Shown: positions 1 to 9,216 of the stretch, piece after piece
Numbering within the stretch: position 1 is the first letter of the stretch
Layout: each line of letters opens with the position of its first letter
Assembly (NCBI GenBank): GCA_025054515.1
Contig: JANWZT010000003.1
Coordinates: 1-35,321 of the forward strand
Direction: 5' to 3'
DNA: 35,321 nucleotides
Source of the DNA: Candidatus Caldarchaeum sp.
Lineage (GTDB): Archaea; Thermoproteota; Nitrososphaeria_A; Caldarchaeales; Caldarchaeaceae
Translations under genes and position numbers: made by a program
Notes under the pieces: generated by a model
What the model was told of the DNA's origin: nothing
Database searches by the model: none
Seen by the model: the letters and a program-made list of their open reading frames with translations, nothing else

Positions 1-1
1 G

Positions 2-844
2 CTGGAGCTCGACGATGAATCGGTTCGTTCTTTCCTCGCCGAAAGGCTTGACTATTTCGGAAGCGGAGAAATGGGCAAAAAACTGCTCGGCTACCTCGAG
101 GAAATCATATCAGAAGGAGGTTGGAAAGGAACAGATGCGGAACAGACTCTCGCGAACATCAAAACCAAGATGAAGCTGATCATCGAAGCCGACAACCAAG
201 ACCAGTCGGGCAAACCGAACAGATGGGCTTCCATCTACTGGCGGAGGGCGCAACGATATCTCAACCGGCTGAGGACGGATGACGTCGAGCCGTTGATGGG
301 TGAGGAGACGCCGGAACGTCTGATAGAAAAACTACGTGAAAAACATGTCGTGGTTATTGATTTGAGCTATGGTGCGAAGGAGCAGAAGCTGAGTATTTTC
401 CTTTCCGTCGCACGGTTTCTCCGGTATCTGATGGAGGAGAAGAAGAAGCTCGGGATTGCTTTGGTCGTTGACGAGGCGCCGCAGTACTGTCCATGGAATC
501 CGCGGGGGCTTGAGGAGGCGACGACCCGTGAAATCATGAGCATCGCCGCGTTGGGCCGTTCCTACGGCCTGTCGATCACCCTCATTTCGCAGGGGATAGC
601 CGGTGAAATAGGAATCAACGCCGCCGTCAGACGGAACCTCAACACATTGTTCATCGGAAGAATCCATCCCCTCGACGTCTCGGAGGCCGAGAAGTTTTTC
701 GCCACGTCGCTTGTCGACCCTTCGAGCCTTCTCCGCCTTCCCGAAGGCCAGTTCTACATCATCGGTAAGATGAACCCGTCGCCGGTTCCTCTGCTGTTGA
801 CCTTCGAAATACCCGAACACGAAAAACTACGAGGCTCTGGGTAG
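2..844 (+). CDS. herA: HerA-type FtsK-like ATPase/DNA translocase, C-terminal part (5' end outside window)
   Basis: Frame is open to the left edge (LELDDESVRSFLAERLDYFGSGEMGKK...). Walker-B-like IALVVDEAPQY, then ALGRSYGLSITLISQ and a C-terminal LPEGQF block, as in HerA-like ATPases. Confidence 0.75.
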   Translation: MELDDESVRSFLAERLDYFGSGEMGKKLLGYLEEIISEGGWKGTDAEQTLANIKTKMKLIIEADNQDQSGKPNRWASIYWRRAQRYLNRLRTDDVEPLMGEETPERLIEKLREKHVVVIDLSYGAKEQKLSIFLSVARFLRYLMEEKKKLGIALVVDEAPQYCPWNPRGLEEATTREIMSIAALGRSYGLSITLISQGIAGEIGINAAVRRNLNTLFIGRIHPLDVSEAEKFFATSLVDPSSLLRLPEGQFYIIGKMNPSPVPLLLTFEIPEHEKLRGSG

Positions 845-872
845 GTTTGGTTTTGGACGGTGCTGGTTGTCC

Positions 873-1919
873 ATGAGTTTTCTGCGAACTTTCGTCGTCA
901 AGGCTGCGACGCTTGTCATAGTGCTGTTGACTGTGCTTCTGCTGGTCGTCGTGGTGTTGGGCTACACCGGTGTTTCCGACAGAATTCTCGCGGCCTACGT
1001 CAACGAAGAACTGCGGACAGTCCGGCAAAGCCTTTCCCAGCGGATCAAAGACCCGGTCGAGCTGGAGGCGGCGGTGGAGCAGGTGAAGAAAGAGCTTTGG
1101 GAATCCTACGGCCTCGACAGGCCTTGGTACGAAAGAATTCCCGCCATGGTTTTCCGGGTTCTTTTCCTCGACCTCGGATACTCTCGGACTATCACGTCGT
1201 TCGCGGGAAGTAGGAAAGTCGCAGACATCATAGCGGAACGCATCCCCTACACCATACTGCTGGTGACGACGGCCGTCGTCATAAGCGCGTTTGTCGGCAT
1301 CAACCTCGGCATGAGGGCCGCCTACCGGAGGGGAAAAGCCCTCGACAAAGCGGTTGTTTATCTTGCCGCCGCGAGCTACGCCCTTCCATCGTGGTGGACG
1401 GGCTTGATACTAATCCTCATTTTCTACTACCAGCTCCGTCTATTTCCGTCGGGCGGGCTTTACAGCGCGCCGCCTCCTACAGACCCGTTTCTCAGGTTTT
1501 TCGACCTTCTCTGGCACGCTTTCCTACCGGTTTTGACGCTGGTGATAATCGTCGTAGGAGGATGGGCCTACGTCAGCCGGACAATCGTCCTCAACATAGT
1601 TCAGGAAGATTTCGTCCAGGTCGCGAAGGCGAAAGGCCTGCCGGACAGCTTGATACGCAGCCGATATGTTCTGAGGCCCGCTGCACCACCGATAGCGACG
1701 AACATCGTCTTCGCCATCGCCGGCTCCATCGGCGGCGCGATACTGACGGAAACGGTCTTCAACTGGCCCGGCATGGGAAGGCTCTACTACGAAGCCATTT
1801 CAGCCTTCGACGAAGGCCTCGTCGTCGCCCTCACCTTCATCTATACCGTCATCTACGTCGCGGCAAGGTTTATCATCGAAATTTTGATAATTGCCCTCGA
1901 CCCCCGTGTAAGGGTTTAA
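873..1919 (+). CDS. dppB: ABC transporter permease, DppB/OppB-like
   Basis: N-terminal TM, SYALPSWWTGLILI, and the EAA-type loop VQVAKAKGLPDSLIRSRYVLRPAAPP. ATG at 873 follows a possible TTG at 867. Confidence 0.9.
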   Translation: MSFLRTFVVKAATLVIVLLTVLLLVVVVLGYTGVSDRILAAYVNEELRTVRQSLSQRIKDPVELEAAVEQVKKELWESYGLDRPWYERIPAMVFRVLFLDLGYSRTITSFAGSRKVADIIAERIPYTILLVTTAVVISAFVGINLGMRAAYRRGKALDKAVVYLAAASYALPSWWTGLILILIFYYQLRLFPSGGLYSAPPPTDPFLRFFDLLWHAFLPVLTLVIIVVGGWAYVSRTIVLNIVQEDFVQVAKAKGLPDSLIRSRYVLRPAAPPIATNIVFAIAGSIGGAILTETVFNWPGMGRLYYEAISAFDEGLVVALTFIYTVIYVAARFIIEILIIALDPRVRV

Positions 1920-1954
1920 CAGCTTATAAGCCGGCTGAATCCTATCTGCTTTGC

Positions 1955-2695
1955 ATGAAGTCGTTAACGGTTGCGGCTGTCGTCGTTGCGTTGTTTGCAG
2001 GAGTGGCCGTTGGAGCGACGTACTACTCGGTGGTTCTGGGGGAGAGCACGGCGGCCTACCAGCGTTTGGTCGACGAGCTACGGGCTGAAAACAGCCGTCT
2101 TCAGAGCCAGCTGACCGCTTCAAACAACCGGGTCAGCGGCCTCGAATCGGACATCAAATCCGTTCAAGCTCTTCTCGACAACGCCCAGAGAAGGGCCCGG
2201 GAACTGGATGAAAGGGTGCGGCGGCTGGAGGCCCAGATTCAGCAGTTGACGGACGAAAACACGGCGGCGAGAAGGGAGCTACAGTCCCTCCGGGCGAAAT
2301 CAGAGGCCGTCAAAAACGTTCTAACGCGTTTGGAGAACGACCGCGTTCTCCTCAGCTGGATACGGAACGACCCGCCGAACCAGCGGGAAGCCGCGAGAGA
2401 ATTCTGGAACGAAACACGTACCCTAAGCCTGAAAAGCGAACCCAACCTCGCGCTGACCGTGGACAAAATCCTCGCCAGCCTCGACCTATACTTCGACTGG
2501 TTGGAAAAACAACCGCGGCTGACCGGAACTTCCCGCGCCGAAATAATCGCTTGGTGCCCGCTCTACATCGACTGGATACTCAACGCGCCACCGGGAGTTG
2601 ACGAATATCCAAACGCGATAGAGCAGCTGACCGACGAAATTCTCCTCGTCGTCATCGGGCACATCGACTCGCTTTCAACAATTTTGGAAGGTTAG
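1955..2695 (+). CDS. Membrane-anchored coiled-coil protein of unknown function
   Basis: ATG at 1955 (MKSLTVAAVVVALFAGVAVGATYYS), one N-terminal TM, then a long heptad-rich helix. The ORF track start at 1391 runs out of frame through dppB. Confidence 0.8.
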   Translation: MKSLTVAAVVVALFAGVAVGATYYSVVLGESTAAYQRLVDELRAENSRLQSQLTASNNRVSGLESDIKSVQALLDNAQRRARELDERVRRLEAQIQQLTDENTAARRELQSLRAKSEAVKNVLTRLENDRVLLSWIRNDPPNQREAAREFWNETRTLSLKSEPNLALTVDKILASLDLYFDWLEKQPRLTGTSRAEIIAWCPLYIDWILNAPPGVDEYPNAIEQLTDEILLVVIGHIDSLSTILEG

Positions 2696-5211
2696 CGGCG
2701 GCGCAGTAGCAAGGCGGCTGCCACGGCAACGGCGGCGACGCCAGCTAAAGCTATGATGAGCCAGGTCGGCGGCGGAGGTTGTTCTGGGGCCGCTGGAGTG
2801 GTTACGACGGTCGTTCTCGGGGTTGTAACGGTGGTTGTTGGTCTGCGTACTTCGATTTTTTCGACGAAGTTGAAGGCGGTGGCGACTTGTTCGCTGTAGG
2901 CTACGGCCACGAGCTCGATGAAGCCGGGGCTTAGTCCGGCTGTTTTCGCGGCTGGAAGCGTTATTCTAACCGCTCCCGCCGTCGGTTTGGCCACTCCCGA
3001 TTCAAGGGTTTGGCCGGTGGCCGGGTCTTTGATGAAGTATGTTACGGCGACGTCGGCCGGGCCTGCGGTGTTTATGGTGATGACGGCGTCGCTTCCCGGC
3101 GATATCGTTCCTTCGACTTTTTGGATGCGTGGTTTGTCAACTGTTCCGAAATACCATTTTCCGGGCTTGAACGGGTACGACGGGTCTCGGAAGGCCCTCA
3201 GCTCGGCGTACTGTGAAGCGGGGTCGAAGACGGCGAGGTAGTAGGGGCCGTTGCTTACGACGGCGAGGTTGTAGGTGTTTATCCAGTTGAGGAGAGCCCT
3301 GTACCGTGCCATAGCGTTTTCCCGTGTTTCGTATGCTTTGCCGCCGACGGTGAAGACGTTCGACGGGAAGAAGTTTTTCGCCATGAAATCGTTCAAAGCA
3401 AGCCTGACGAGGCTCACCTGCTCCCTCAGGACGAGGTTTAGCTGGTCAACTCGGAAGCGGGCGGCGGCGGTGTCGCTGTAGGCGACGAGCCTTCGGGTGA
3501 AGACGAGGTCGTCCGATGCTGCGAGAAGCTCCCAAGGCATGCCTCCGCCGAAGACGTCGGCGTATTCGGCGATGTAGTCTTTTTCGAAGTTCCAGTAGTC
3601 GACGTAGACTTCGAGCCTGCTGTCGTCAAGTATCCGGAAGCCTTTGAAAGTTTCGAGGACCGGCCTTGACGTGAATGCGAGGGCGAATTCGATGCGTGAT
3701 TTTGTTTCGTCGTAGGCGATGTCGAAGCTTTGGTGGATGCGGTAGAGTACATCGGCCATGGTTATCGGGATGCCGTGATGCCATTTCGACGCGGTGTATT
3801 GGCGGTAGTCGAAGGTGACTTTGCTTATGGCCCTTGTCCCCGACGGAACGGTTTTCCAGCTTTTTGACGCGGCATCCCAGGTGAAAGCGTCGGACGGCAC
3901 CGAAAGCGTTCCCGTCGGCCCCGCTGTTTCGACCGTGTAGCTTGCTCTGAAAGGTATGGGGAGGCCTGTGAACGGATGACGGGTTAGGGAGGGGTCTGCG
4001 ACGGCCCTCCAAAGGTCCGCGCTGTAGACGTCGCCGAAGCCTCCGACGGGGTTCCACACGGTTCGGGGAGTCCAGACCCAGAGGTGGCCGATGTTGAGGA
4101 TTTCTCTGCCCGGCACGTGTGTTTCCCGGAGGGTCCAGATTCCCCTCGCGCCGGCGGCCAAATCTTCGGTAACTCCTTGAATCTTCTTCGACAACGGCGT
4201 GCTCTGCATAACTACGGCGACCCAGACCCTCACCGACTCTGACACGCATTCACGTAAAGCCCTTAGGTAGAGGGTGTTTCTTTCTTCGCGGCCGCTGTAT
4301 TGTCCTTTGAAGATGCGTTGGCCCAGCTCGTCGAGCAGCTGGTTGCTGTACTGCCAGTAGCCGAATTCCTGCCATCCCGGCATGTTTCCCAGCCACGGCG
4401 CGCAGAACTGGTTAATCGACGTCGAATCATACTTCTCCAGGGCTCCCCGGCCCCATCCTTCGGTGTAAATGTGCCACGTGAACTCCTGCGGGTCGGTTGT
4501 GTAAACCCTTGCGATGGCCTGAGCGAAGGGTAAGTAGATTCTTTCGACGGAGAACCCGGCTTTCTCCAGCTCCGAAGCGACGAGGTCTCCTATCTCCCTT
4601 CTTTCATCCTCCGTCCTTATCACAAACTTGAGCGAAATCGGTGTGTCGCGGAAGAACCATTTGCCGTCTCTTTTGACCGCTCCCGCGGCGGTCAAGGCGT
4701 TGGAGATTATTCTGTTGGCGTATTCGGGGTCGTACCGTATTCCTGTTCCGAGGACGGTGTTGAAGAACTGTGCGTAATCGTAGTCGTAGGGGGTTAGGAT
4801 GGTTACCATCGGAGACGCCAGCCCGCGGTAGAGCTCCCGGGAAACGTATTCCCGGTTGACGAGATATTGGAAGGCCTGCCGAACTTCCTTGATGCTGAAG
4901 GGGTTGAGGCCGCGGGGGTCGGGCGCCGGGTTGAGGATGAGCGAAAGAAGAAGCGACGGAGCTCTGACCATCGATATGTCGGGCCTGTTTTCGAGTGCTT
5001 GGAGACGGGAGACCCGCATGCTGTAAAGGTAGATGTCGATGTCGCCGCGTTCAAGAGCTTGGGGAGCAACCTCCTCCGCATACGCTCTTACGCGTATCAC
5101 GTCCGCCGCCGGACCTGGTTTGCTGTGGGGCGGGCTGTACTGCTGGGCACCAGCCGAAAGCAGGAGAAAAGTCAACAGCAGAAACACGGATGCATACGCT
5201 CTGGCTTTCAA
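2692..5211 (-). CDS. Family 5 extracellular solute-binding protein (peptide/oligosaccharide ABC transporter) with signal peptide, Thr/Pro-rich stalk and C-terminal TM anchor; apparently circularly permuted
   Basis: Contains SBP_5 blocks (EVRQAFQYLVNREYVSRELYRG; KWHHGIPITMADVLYRIHQSFD; NGPYYLAVFDP), with C-terminal TTTVTTPRTTVVTTPAAPEQPPPPTWLIIALAGVAAVAVAAALLLRRR. Confidence 0.88.
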   Translation of the reverse strand: MKARAYASVFLLLTFLLLSAGAQQYSPPHSKPGPAADVIRVRAYAEEVAPQALERGDIDIYLYSMRVSRLQALENRPDISMVRAPSLLLSLILNPAPDPRGLNPFSIKEVRQAFQYLVNREYVSRELYRGLASPMVTILTPYDYDYAQFFNTVLGTGIRYDPEYANRIISNALTAAGAVKRDGKWFFRDTPISLKFVIRTEDERREIGDLVASELEKAGFSVERIYLPFAQAIARVYTTDPQEFTWHIYTEGWGRGALEKYDSTSINQFCAPWLGNMPGWQEFGYWQYSNQLLDELGQRIFKGQYSGREERNTLYLRALRECVSESVRVWVAVVMQSTPLSKKIQGVTEDLAAGARGIWTLRETHVPGREILNIGHLWVWTPRTVWNPVGGFGDVYSADLWRAVADPSLTRHPFTGLPIPFRASYTVETAGPTGTLSVPSDAFTWDAASKSWKTVPSGTRAISKVTFDYRQYTASKWHHGIPITMADVLYRIHQSFDIAYDETKSRIEFALAFTSRPVLETFKGFRILDDSRLEVYVDYWNFEKDYIAEYADVFGGGMPWELLAASDDLVFTRRLVAYSDTAAARFRVDQLNLVLREQVSLVRLALNDFMAKNFFPSNVFTVGGKAYETRENAMARYRALLNWINTYNLAVVSNGPYYLAVFDPASQYAELRAFRDPSYPFKPGKWYFGTVDKPRIQKVEGTISPGSDAVITINTAGPADVAVTYFIKDPATGQTLESGVAKPTAGAVRITLPAAKTAGLSPGFIELVAVAYSEQVATAFNFVEKIEVRRPTTTVTTPRTTVVTTPAAPEQPPPPTWLIIALAGVAAVAVAAALLLRRR

Positions 5212-7397
5212 ACCTTTCTCCCTCTTCTCGCCGCAATAGCGAAAGCAGCAACGGCGGCCGCGACGGCGACGATGGCCAGCCCGAAAGCCATGTCCCCCAT
5301 CTGGTTTGAACCAGACCTGCTGAGCTCGGGCTTCAGTCGTTCGGCGACGGCGTCGGCGAGCTTGTCCACGTCGACTTGGCTCGGAAGCTTTTTCATCATT
5401 TCGTCGAGTTTCTTCGACGTGTCCTCCCGAACGGTCCTCAGCTGGTCTAAGACGTTGTTGAACCCGAAGCTGGTGTAGTAGGTTGCTTCGGCGACGTTGC
5501 CGAGGACGTCGATGGCCCTGATGAGATGAGCGCCTTCACCCGATACGGGGACGTAGATGGTGGCCGTGAACCTGCCGGCCGCGTCGGTGGGGAAGGATGA
5601 GATGACGACGCCGTCGAACTCGATGAAAACTTCCCGTTGCCGTGCAGCGAACCCGTCGCCTACGATGGTAATCACCTGCCCCGCCGGGCCCGAAGGCGGG
5701 CTGATGAAAATGGATGGCGACTTTACTGCCCTCAGTCTCGCGAAGCCGATGTCTTGGTTGGGAGAGCCCCGGAACCCGGCCCGTGAATCTGTCCACACCA
5801 TGTAGACGTCGTTGTTGGTCGCCGCTATGCCCCAGTAGTCTCCGACGAAGCTGGCTATGCCGTAGGCTGGGTTGGACGGATAATCGGTTACCCTCGAGTT
5901 TTCGAGGAATGTTTCACCCCGGTCGCCGGAACGCGTGTAGTAGATGTGGTAGCGGTAGTTGTCGGGGTCGTCGCGCATGTCGCCCCAGATGACGTGGATG
6001 GTGCCGTTGGGCGAAACAGTCAACGCCGGGAAGAACTGGTTACGGGTCGTCAAATCGTCGTTTATTCTCCGCGGCCTCGACCAAGTTGCTCCTCCGTCGG
6101 TCGATTTGGAGAAGTAGACGTCGGAAAGGTCTCCGGCGGCTCTTCCCATCGCTCCGAAGGAGATGTAGACTTCGTTGCTGTTCTGGGGGTTGGCGGCGAT
6201 GAATGGGAACATCGAAGCCCATGAACGGAAGTAGGTGGGGCTGAGGAAGAAGGGCTGCTCCCAGGTTCCGCCGGGAACGACCGGCGAAGGCCTCGACCAC
6301 GTTCTCCCCCCGTCCCGTGAAACAACGACCATCGGGGTGAACAATCCCTTGAACGGGCCGTCGTCGAGCGAATCGTAGTAAGCCACGTAAACGGTTCCGT
6401 CTGGAGCCACGTGGACGTTGCTTCCCTGAACGAGACGAGCTTCTTCGTCGCCCGCCAACCCGCTGAAAACGGGGCTGACGGCGACGGGGCTTGTCCACGT
6501 CTCGCCACCGTCCACAGATTTGACGAGCTTAATCGAAACCTCTACGACGGGCTCGCCGACGAACGGATAGAAGTCGAGAAACGGATAGATTATTCGGAAC
6601 TCTGTGTAGGTGACGTAGATCGCGTCCCGGGCTGGGTTGGCTCTGTCCGGGCCCACTGCCATCCATGGCTTATCGAGGAAAGAGACAGCGGCTCTGTCGG
6701 CGGCAGGCACTACCCTCCCCCTCGAAGCCACGTAGGGATAGCTCCACGTCACCCCGCCGTCCTTTGACACCGAAACCGTGACGCTTGCAACCTCTGTTTC
6801 ATAGAGAAGCCTTCCTATGCGTAGCGGTCTCGCTCCAATCGATAGGAGGGTATAGTAGGCTGTGCCGTCTCTGCCGAAGGCCACGACGGGGTCGCTGCAG
6901 AAGCTGTCCTCGGGCCCGGGAGCTGTCATGGATGGGCCTCGCCATGTTTCTCCCCCGTCGAAGCTTACGTAGCTTACGGCGCAGGAGACGTCGAAGTCGT
7001 GGGATGCCATGATGAGGTGGTCGGGGTTGTTGGGGTTGACGGCGATGTGCGGCTCGTTTTGGTATGGCCTGTTGCCTATGTCGAATGTTATCATTACGTT
7101 TCGGCTGAATTTGGCGGTCGGCGAGCGGTAGGGGATGTTGATGAGAGGCCCTTGCGGCGTGACGGCCTGCGTCTCAACGGGAAGCGTAAATCCTTCAAAC
7201 TCACGTTCCTTAAATTCCGCACCAATCCGGTAGGCCGCCCCGCCCGAAAGTCTTTCACCAACGACCAGAGAAGACCGGAAAACCTTCGCCGTCAACTGTC
7301 TTTCCGCAAACTCCTCCCCCCATTCAGCTCCTTCAACCATCGGAGCAAACAAACTCACCATGAGAACTGCCAACGCAAAACCAACAACAACCTTCAT
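5208..7397 (-). CDS. Secreted, membrane-anchored BNR/Asp-box beta-propeller protein (sialidase-superfamily fold)
   Basis: Six Asp-box motifs (VSFDGGETW, VSKDGGVTW, KSVDGGETW, VSRDGGRTW, KSTDGGATW, RSGDRGETF), signal peptide, IPT/TIG-like module (PSIFISPPSGPAGQVITIVGDGF), C-terminal TM. Start MKVVVGF at 7397 is preferred to 7409. Stop overlaps the SBP start by 4 nt. Confidence 0.88.
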   Translation of the reverse strand: MKVVVGFALAVLMVSLFAPMVEGAEWGEEFAERQLTAKVFRSSLVVGERLSGGAAYRIGAEFKEREFEGFTLPVETQAVTPQGPLINIPYRSPTAKFSRNVMITFDIGNRPYQNEPHIAVNPNNPDHLIMASHDFDVSCAVSYVSFDGGETWRGPSMTAPGPEDSFCSDPVVAFGRDGTAYYTLLSIGARPLRIGRLLYETEVASVTVSVSKDGGVTWSYPYVASRGRVVPAADRAAVSFLDKPWMAVGPDRANPARDAIYVTYTEFRIIYPFLDFYPFVGEPVVEVSIKLVKSVDGGETWTSPVAVSPVFSGLAGDEEARLVQGSNVHVAPDGTVYVAYYDSLDDGPFKGLFTPMVVVSRDGGRTWSRPSPVVPGGTWEQPFFLSPTYFRSWASMFPFIAANPQNSNEVYISFGAMGRAAGDLSDVYFSKSTDGGATWSRPRRINDDLTTRNQFFPALTVSPNGTIHVIWGDMRDDPDNYRYHIYYTRSGDRGETFLENSRVTDYPSNPAYGIASFVGDYWGIAATNNDVYMVWTDSRAGFRGSPNQDIGFARLRAVKSPSIFISPPSGPAGQVITIVGDGFAARQREVFIEFDGVVISSFPTDAAGRFTATIYVPVSGEGAHLIRAIDVLGNVAEATYYTSFGFNNVLDQLRTVREDTSKKLDEMMKKLPSQVDVDKLADAVAERLKPELSRSGSNQMGDMAFGLAIVAVAAAVAAFAIAARRGRKV

Positions 7398-7482
7398 GGA
7401 AAGAACCAATACTGAAAAACATTAAACTTTTTCCAAACACAACACAGTAACGCTTAAAGGCTCACATATCCCGTTAAAAACC

Positions 7483-8175
7483 GTGGTTTTCGGGTCGAAA
7501 ACAGTCGTTCTGACTCTGGCTTTAGCCGCTTTGCTCATACCAGCTTCTTCGCAACAGCAGGTTCCCGGAACAGGGTTCAGCTCCGCCCTCGAACTAACTT
7601 CCGGCACCTACTCCTTCTACCTCGCCGTGGGAGAAACACATTTCTTCAAAATCAACCTCGACCCCGGCGACATCCTAGTCGTCAAAGTCCGGATGGCCTT
7701 CAACCAAGACTTCGACCTCTACCTACTCAACCCACTTAGGGAAATCGTCGCCCAAAGCGTCCGCGCCGCCGGGTTCACCGACTCCATCGAGCTCATCGCC
7801 GCCGAAAAAGGCCCGCACTACATGGTTGTGACCGGGTTCGGTGTCACGCAGGGCACCTATTCGTTGACCGTGTTCGTCCAGAAGCCGCGCACCGTTACGC
7901 AGACGGTCACTACGACGGTTACGCAGAGGCTGACGGAAACCGCTACCGCCCTGTCTTTCATGACCAACACCGTGGTTTCGGAGAAGCTGGTGACCGTGGT
8001 CGATAGGGAAGTGGTCGAAGTTGAGCGGATTCCGTGGACGGCCGTCGGACTCGCCGTCCTCGCCGCATCAGTCCTCTACCTCGGCTATGCCGCGTCCAAC
8101 ACGTTGAAAAACATGGGAAGACGGGAGGAGAAACAGACGCCTCCACCCGCTTCAGAACCGTCTAAAACCGAATAA
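7483..8175 (+). CDS. Secreted PPC-like beta-sandwich protein with Thr-rich linker and C-terminal TM
   Basis: Signal peptide; YSFYLAVGETHFFKINLDPGDILVVKVRMAFNQDFDLYLLNP resembles the bacterial pre-peptidase C-terminal domain; TVTQTVTTTVTQ linker; TM near the C-terminus. GTG start about 25-30 nt after an AT-rich box, possibly leaderless. Confidence 0.75.
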   Translation: MVFGSKTVVLTLALAALLIPASSQQQVPGTGFSSALELTSGTYSFYLAVGETHFFKINLDPGDILVVKVRMAFNQDFDLYLLNPLREIVAQSVRAAGFTDSIELIAAEKGPHYMVVTGFGVTQGTYSLTVFVQKPRTVTQTVTTTVTQRLTETATALSFMTNTVVSEKLVTVVDREVVEVERIPWTAVGLAVLAASVLYLGYAASNTLKNMGRREEKQTPPPASEPSKTE

Positions 8176-8182
8176 ATCGTCT

Positions 8183-9172
8183 TCATCCATAAAGGTGGCA
8201 GGCGACGTAGCGATTTCCATCGACTTTCTGTAGCTTGGGGTCTTCACGTGGACATCTTTCGAAAGCTTTGGGACATCGGGGATGAAACCGGCATCCCGGA
8301 GGAATGTTCCGGGGTGAAGGCGGCTCACCCACTATCGCGGGCCTTTCCACAAACCTGTTGGAGGGGTCGGGCTCGGGAACCGAAGCGACGAGTCCCTGTG
8401 TGTAGGGATGCAGGGGCTCCGACAAAACATCGTCTACATCCCCCACCTCCACTATTCTGCCGAGATACATGACCGCTATTTTTTCGGCGAAGTAACGGGT
8501 TGTCGCAAGGTCGTGTGAAATGTAGAGAAAGGCGATTCCGTGTTCTTTCTGCAGTCTTTTCATGACGTCTAAGACTTCGGCTTTGCTGGATGCGTCGATC
8601 ATCGAAACAGGTTCATCAGCGACGATGTAACGGGGCTTGATGACGATGGCCCTCGCGATGGCCGCCCTCTGCCTCATTCCGCCCGAAAGAAGATGCGGAT
8701 ATTTTGCGGCGACGTCCTGCGGAGGAGTCAGCCGAACCTCCTCGAGAGCTCTGTAGACGTTTTCAAGCCTCTTTTCTCTGTCTTCGACTCCGTGAGCTAT
8801 CAAAGGTTCTTCGACTGTTTCGCCGACGGTGAGATACGGGTTGATGCTTGAGTAGGGGTCTTGGAAAATCATCCGCGTTTCACGTCTAAGCTTTGTCAGA
8901 TGTTTTTCAGGTAGGTTGGTGATGTCGGCTCCGTCGTAGATGACACGGCCTTCCGTCGGCTTCAGCAGTCTTATGCTGAGTTTTCCGACGGTTGTTTTCC
9001 CGCTGCCGGATTCACCTACGAGGGCGAAGGCCTCGCCTTCATGGACAACGATGTCGACGCCGTCAACGGCGCGGACAGCCGACGAACGGAGAAACCCTTT
9101 CCGCACCCTGTATGTCATGCCCACGCCGTCGAGAACAACCAACCGCCTACGCATCCCATCATCCAATTCCAT
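8183..9172 (-). CDS. oppF: Oligopeptide ABC transporter ATP-binding protein, OppF/DppF-like
   Basis: Walker A GESGSGKTT, signature LLSGGMRQRAAIARAI, Walker B YIVADEPVSMIDAS, C-terminal GCRFHPRCPKAFERC motif. Confidence 0.93.
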   Translation of the reverse strand: MELDDGMRRRLVVLDGVGMTYRVRKGFLRSSAVRAVDGVDIVVHEGEAFALVGESGSGKTTVGKLSIRLLKPTEGRVIYDGADITNLPEKHLTKLRRETRMIFQDPYSSINPYLTVGETVEEPLIAHGVEDREKRLENVYRALEEVRLTPPQDVAAKYPHLLSGGMRQRAAIARAIVIKPRYIVADEPVSMIDASSKAEVLDVMKRLQKEHGIAFLYISHDLATTRYFAEKIAVMYLGRIVEVGDVDDVLSEPLHPYTQGLVASVPEPDPSNRFVERPAIVGEPPSPRNIPPGCRFHPRCPKAFERCPREDPKLQKVDGNRYVACHLYG

Positions 9173-9216
9173 CCGTTATTAACTACAACGCTCAAATATT
9201 TACGAGTTGGACGTTG

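Noticed and set aside
1391-1954. N-terminal extension of the coiled-coil ORF in the track
   Set aside because: Runs out of frame through dppB with Arg/His-rich noise; the ATG at 1955 gives a clean signal-anchor.
3626-4249. 207-aa minus-strand ORF inside the substrate-binding protein gene
   Set aside because: Alternative frame on the same strand as a well-supported CDS, with an Arg/Pro/His-rich translation typical of spurious GC-biased frames.
8992-9213. N-terminal extension of DppC in the track
   Set aside because: Antisense to the oppF 5' end with a low-complexity Arg-rich translation; true start expected at 9214-9223.
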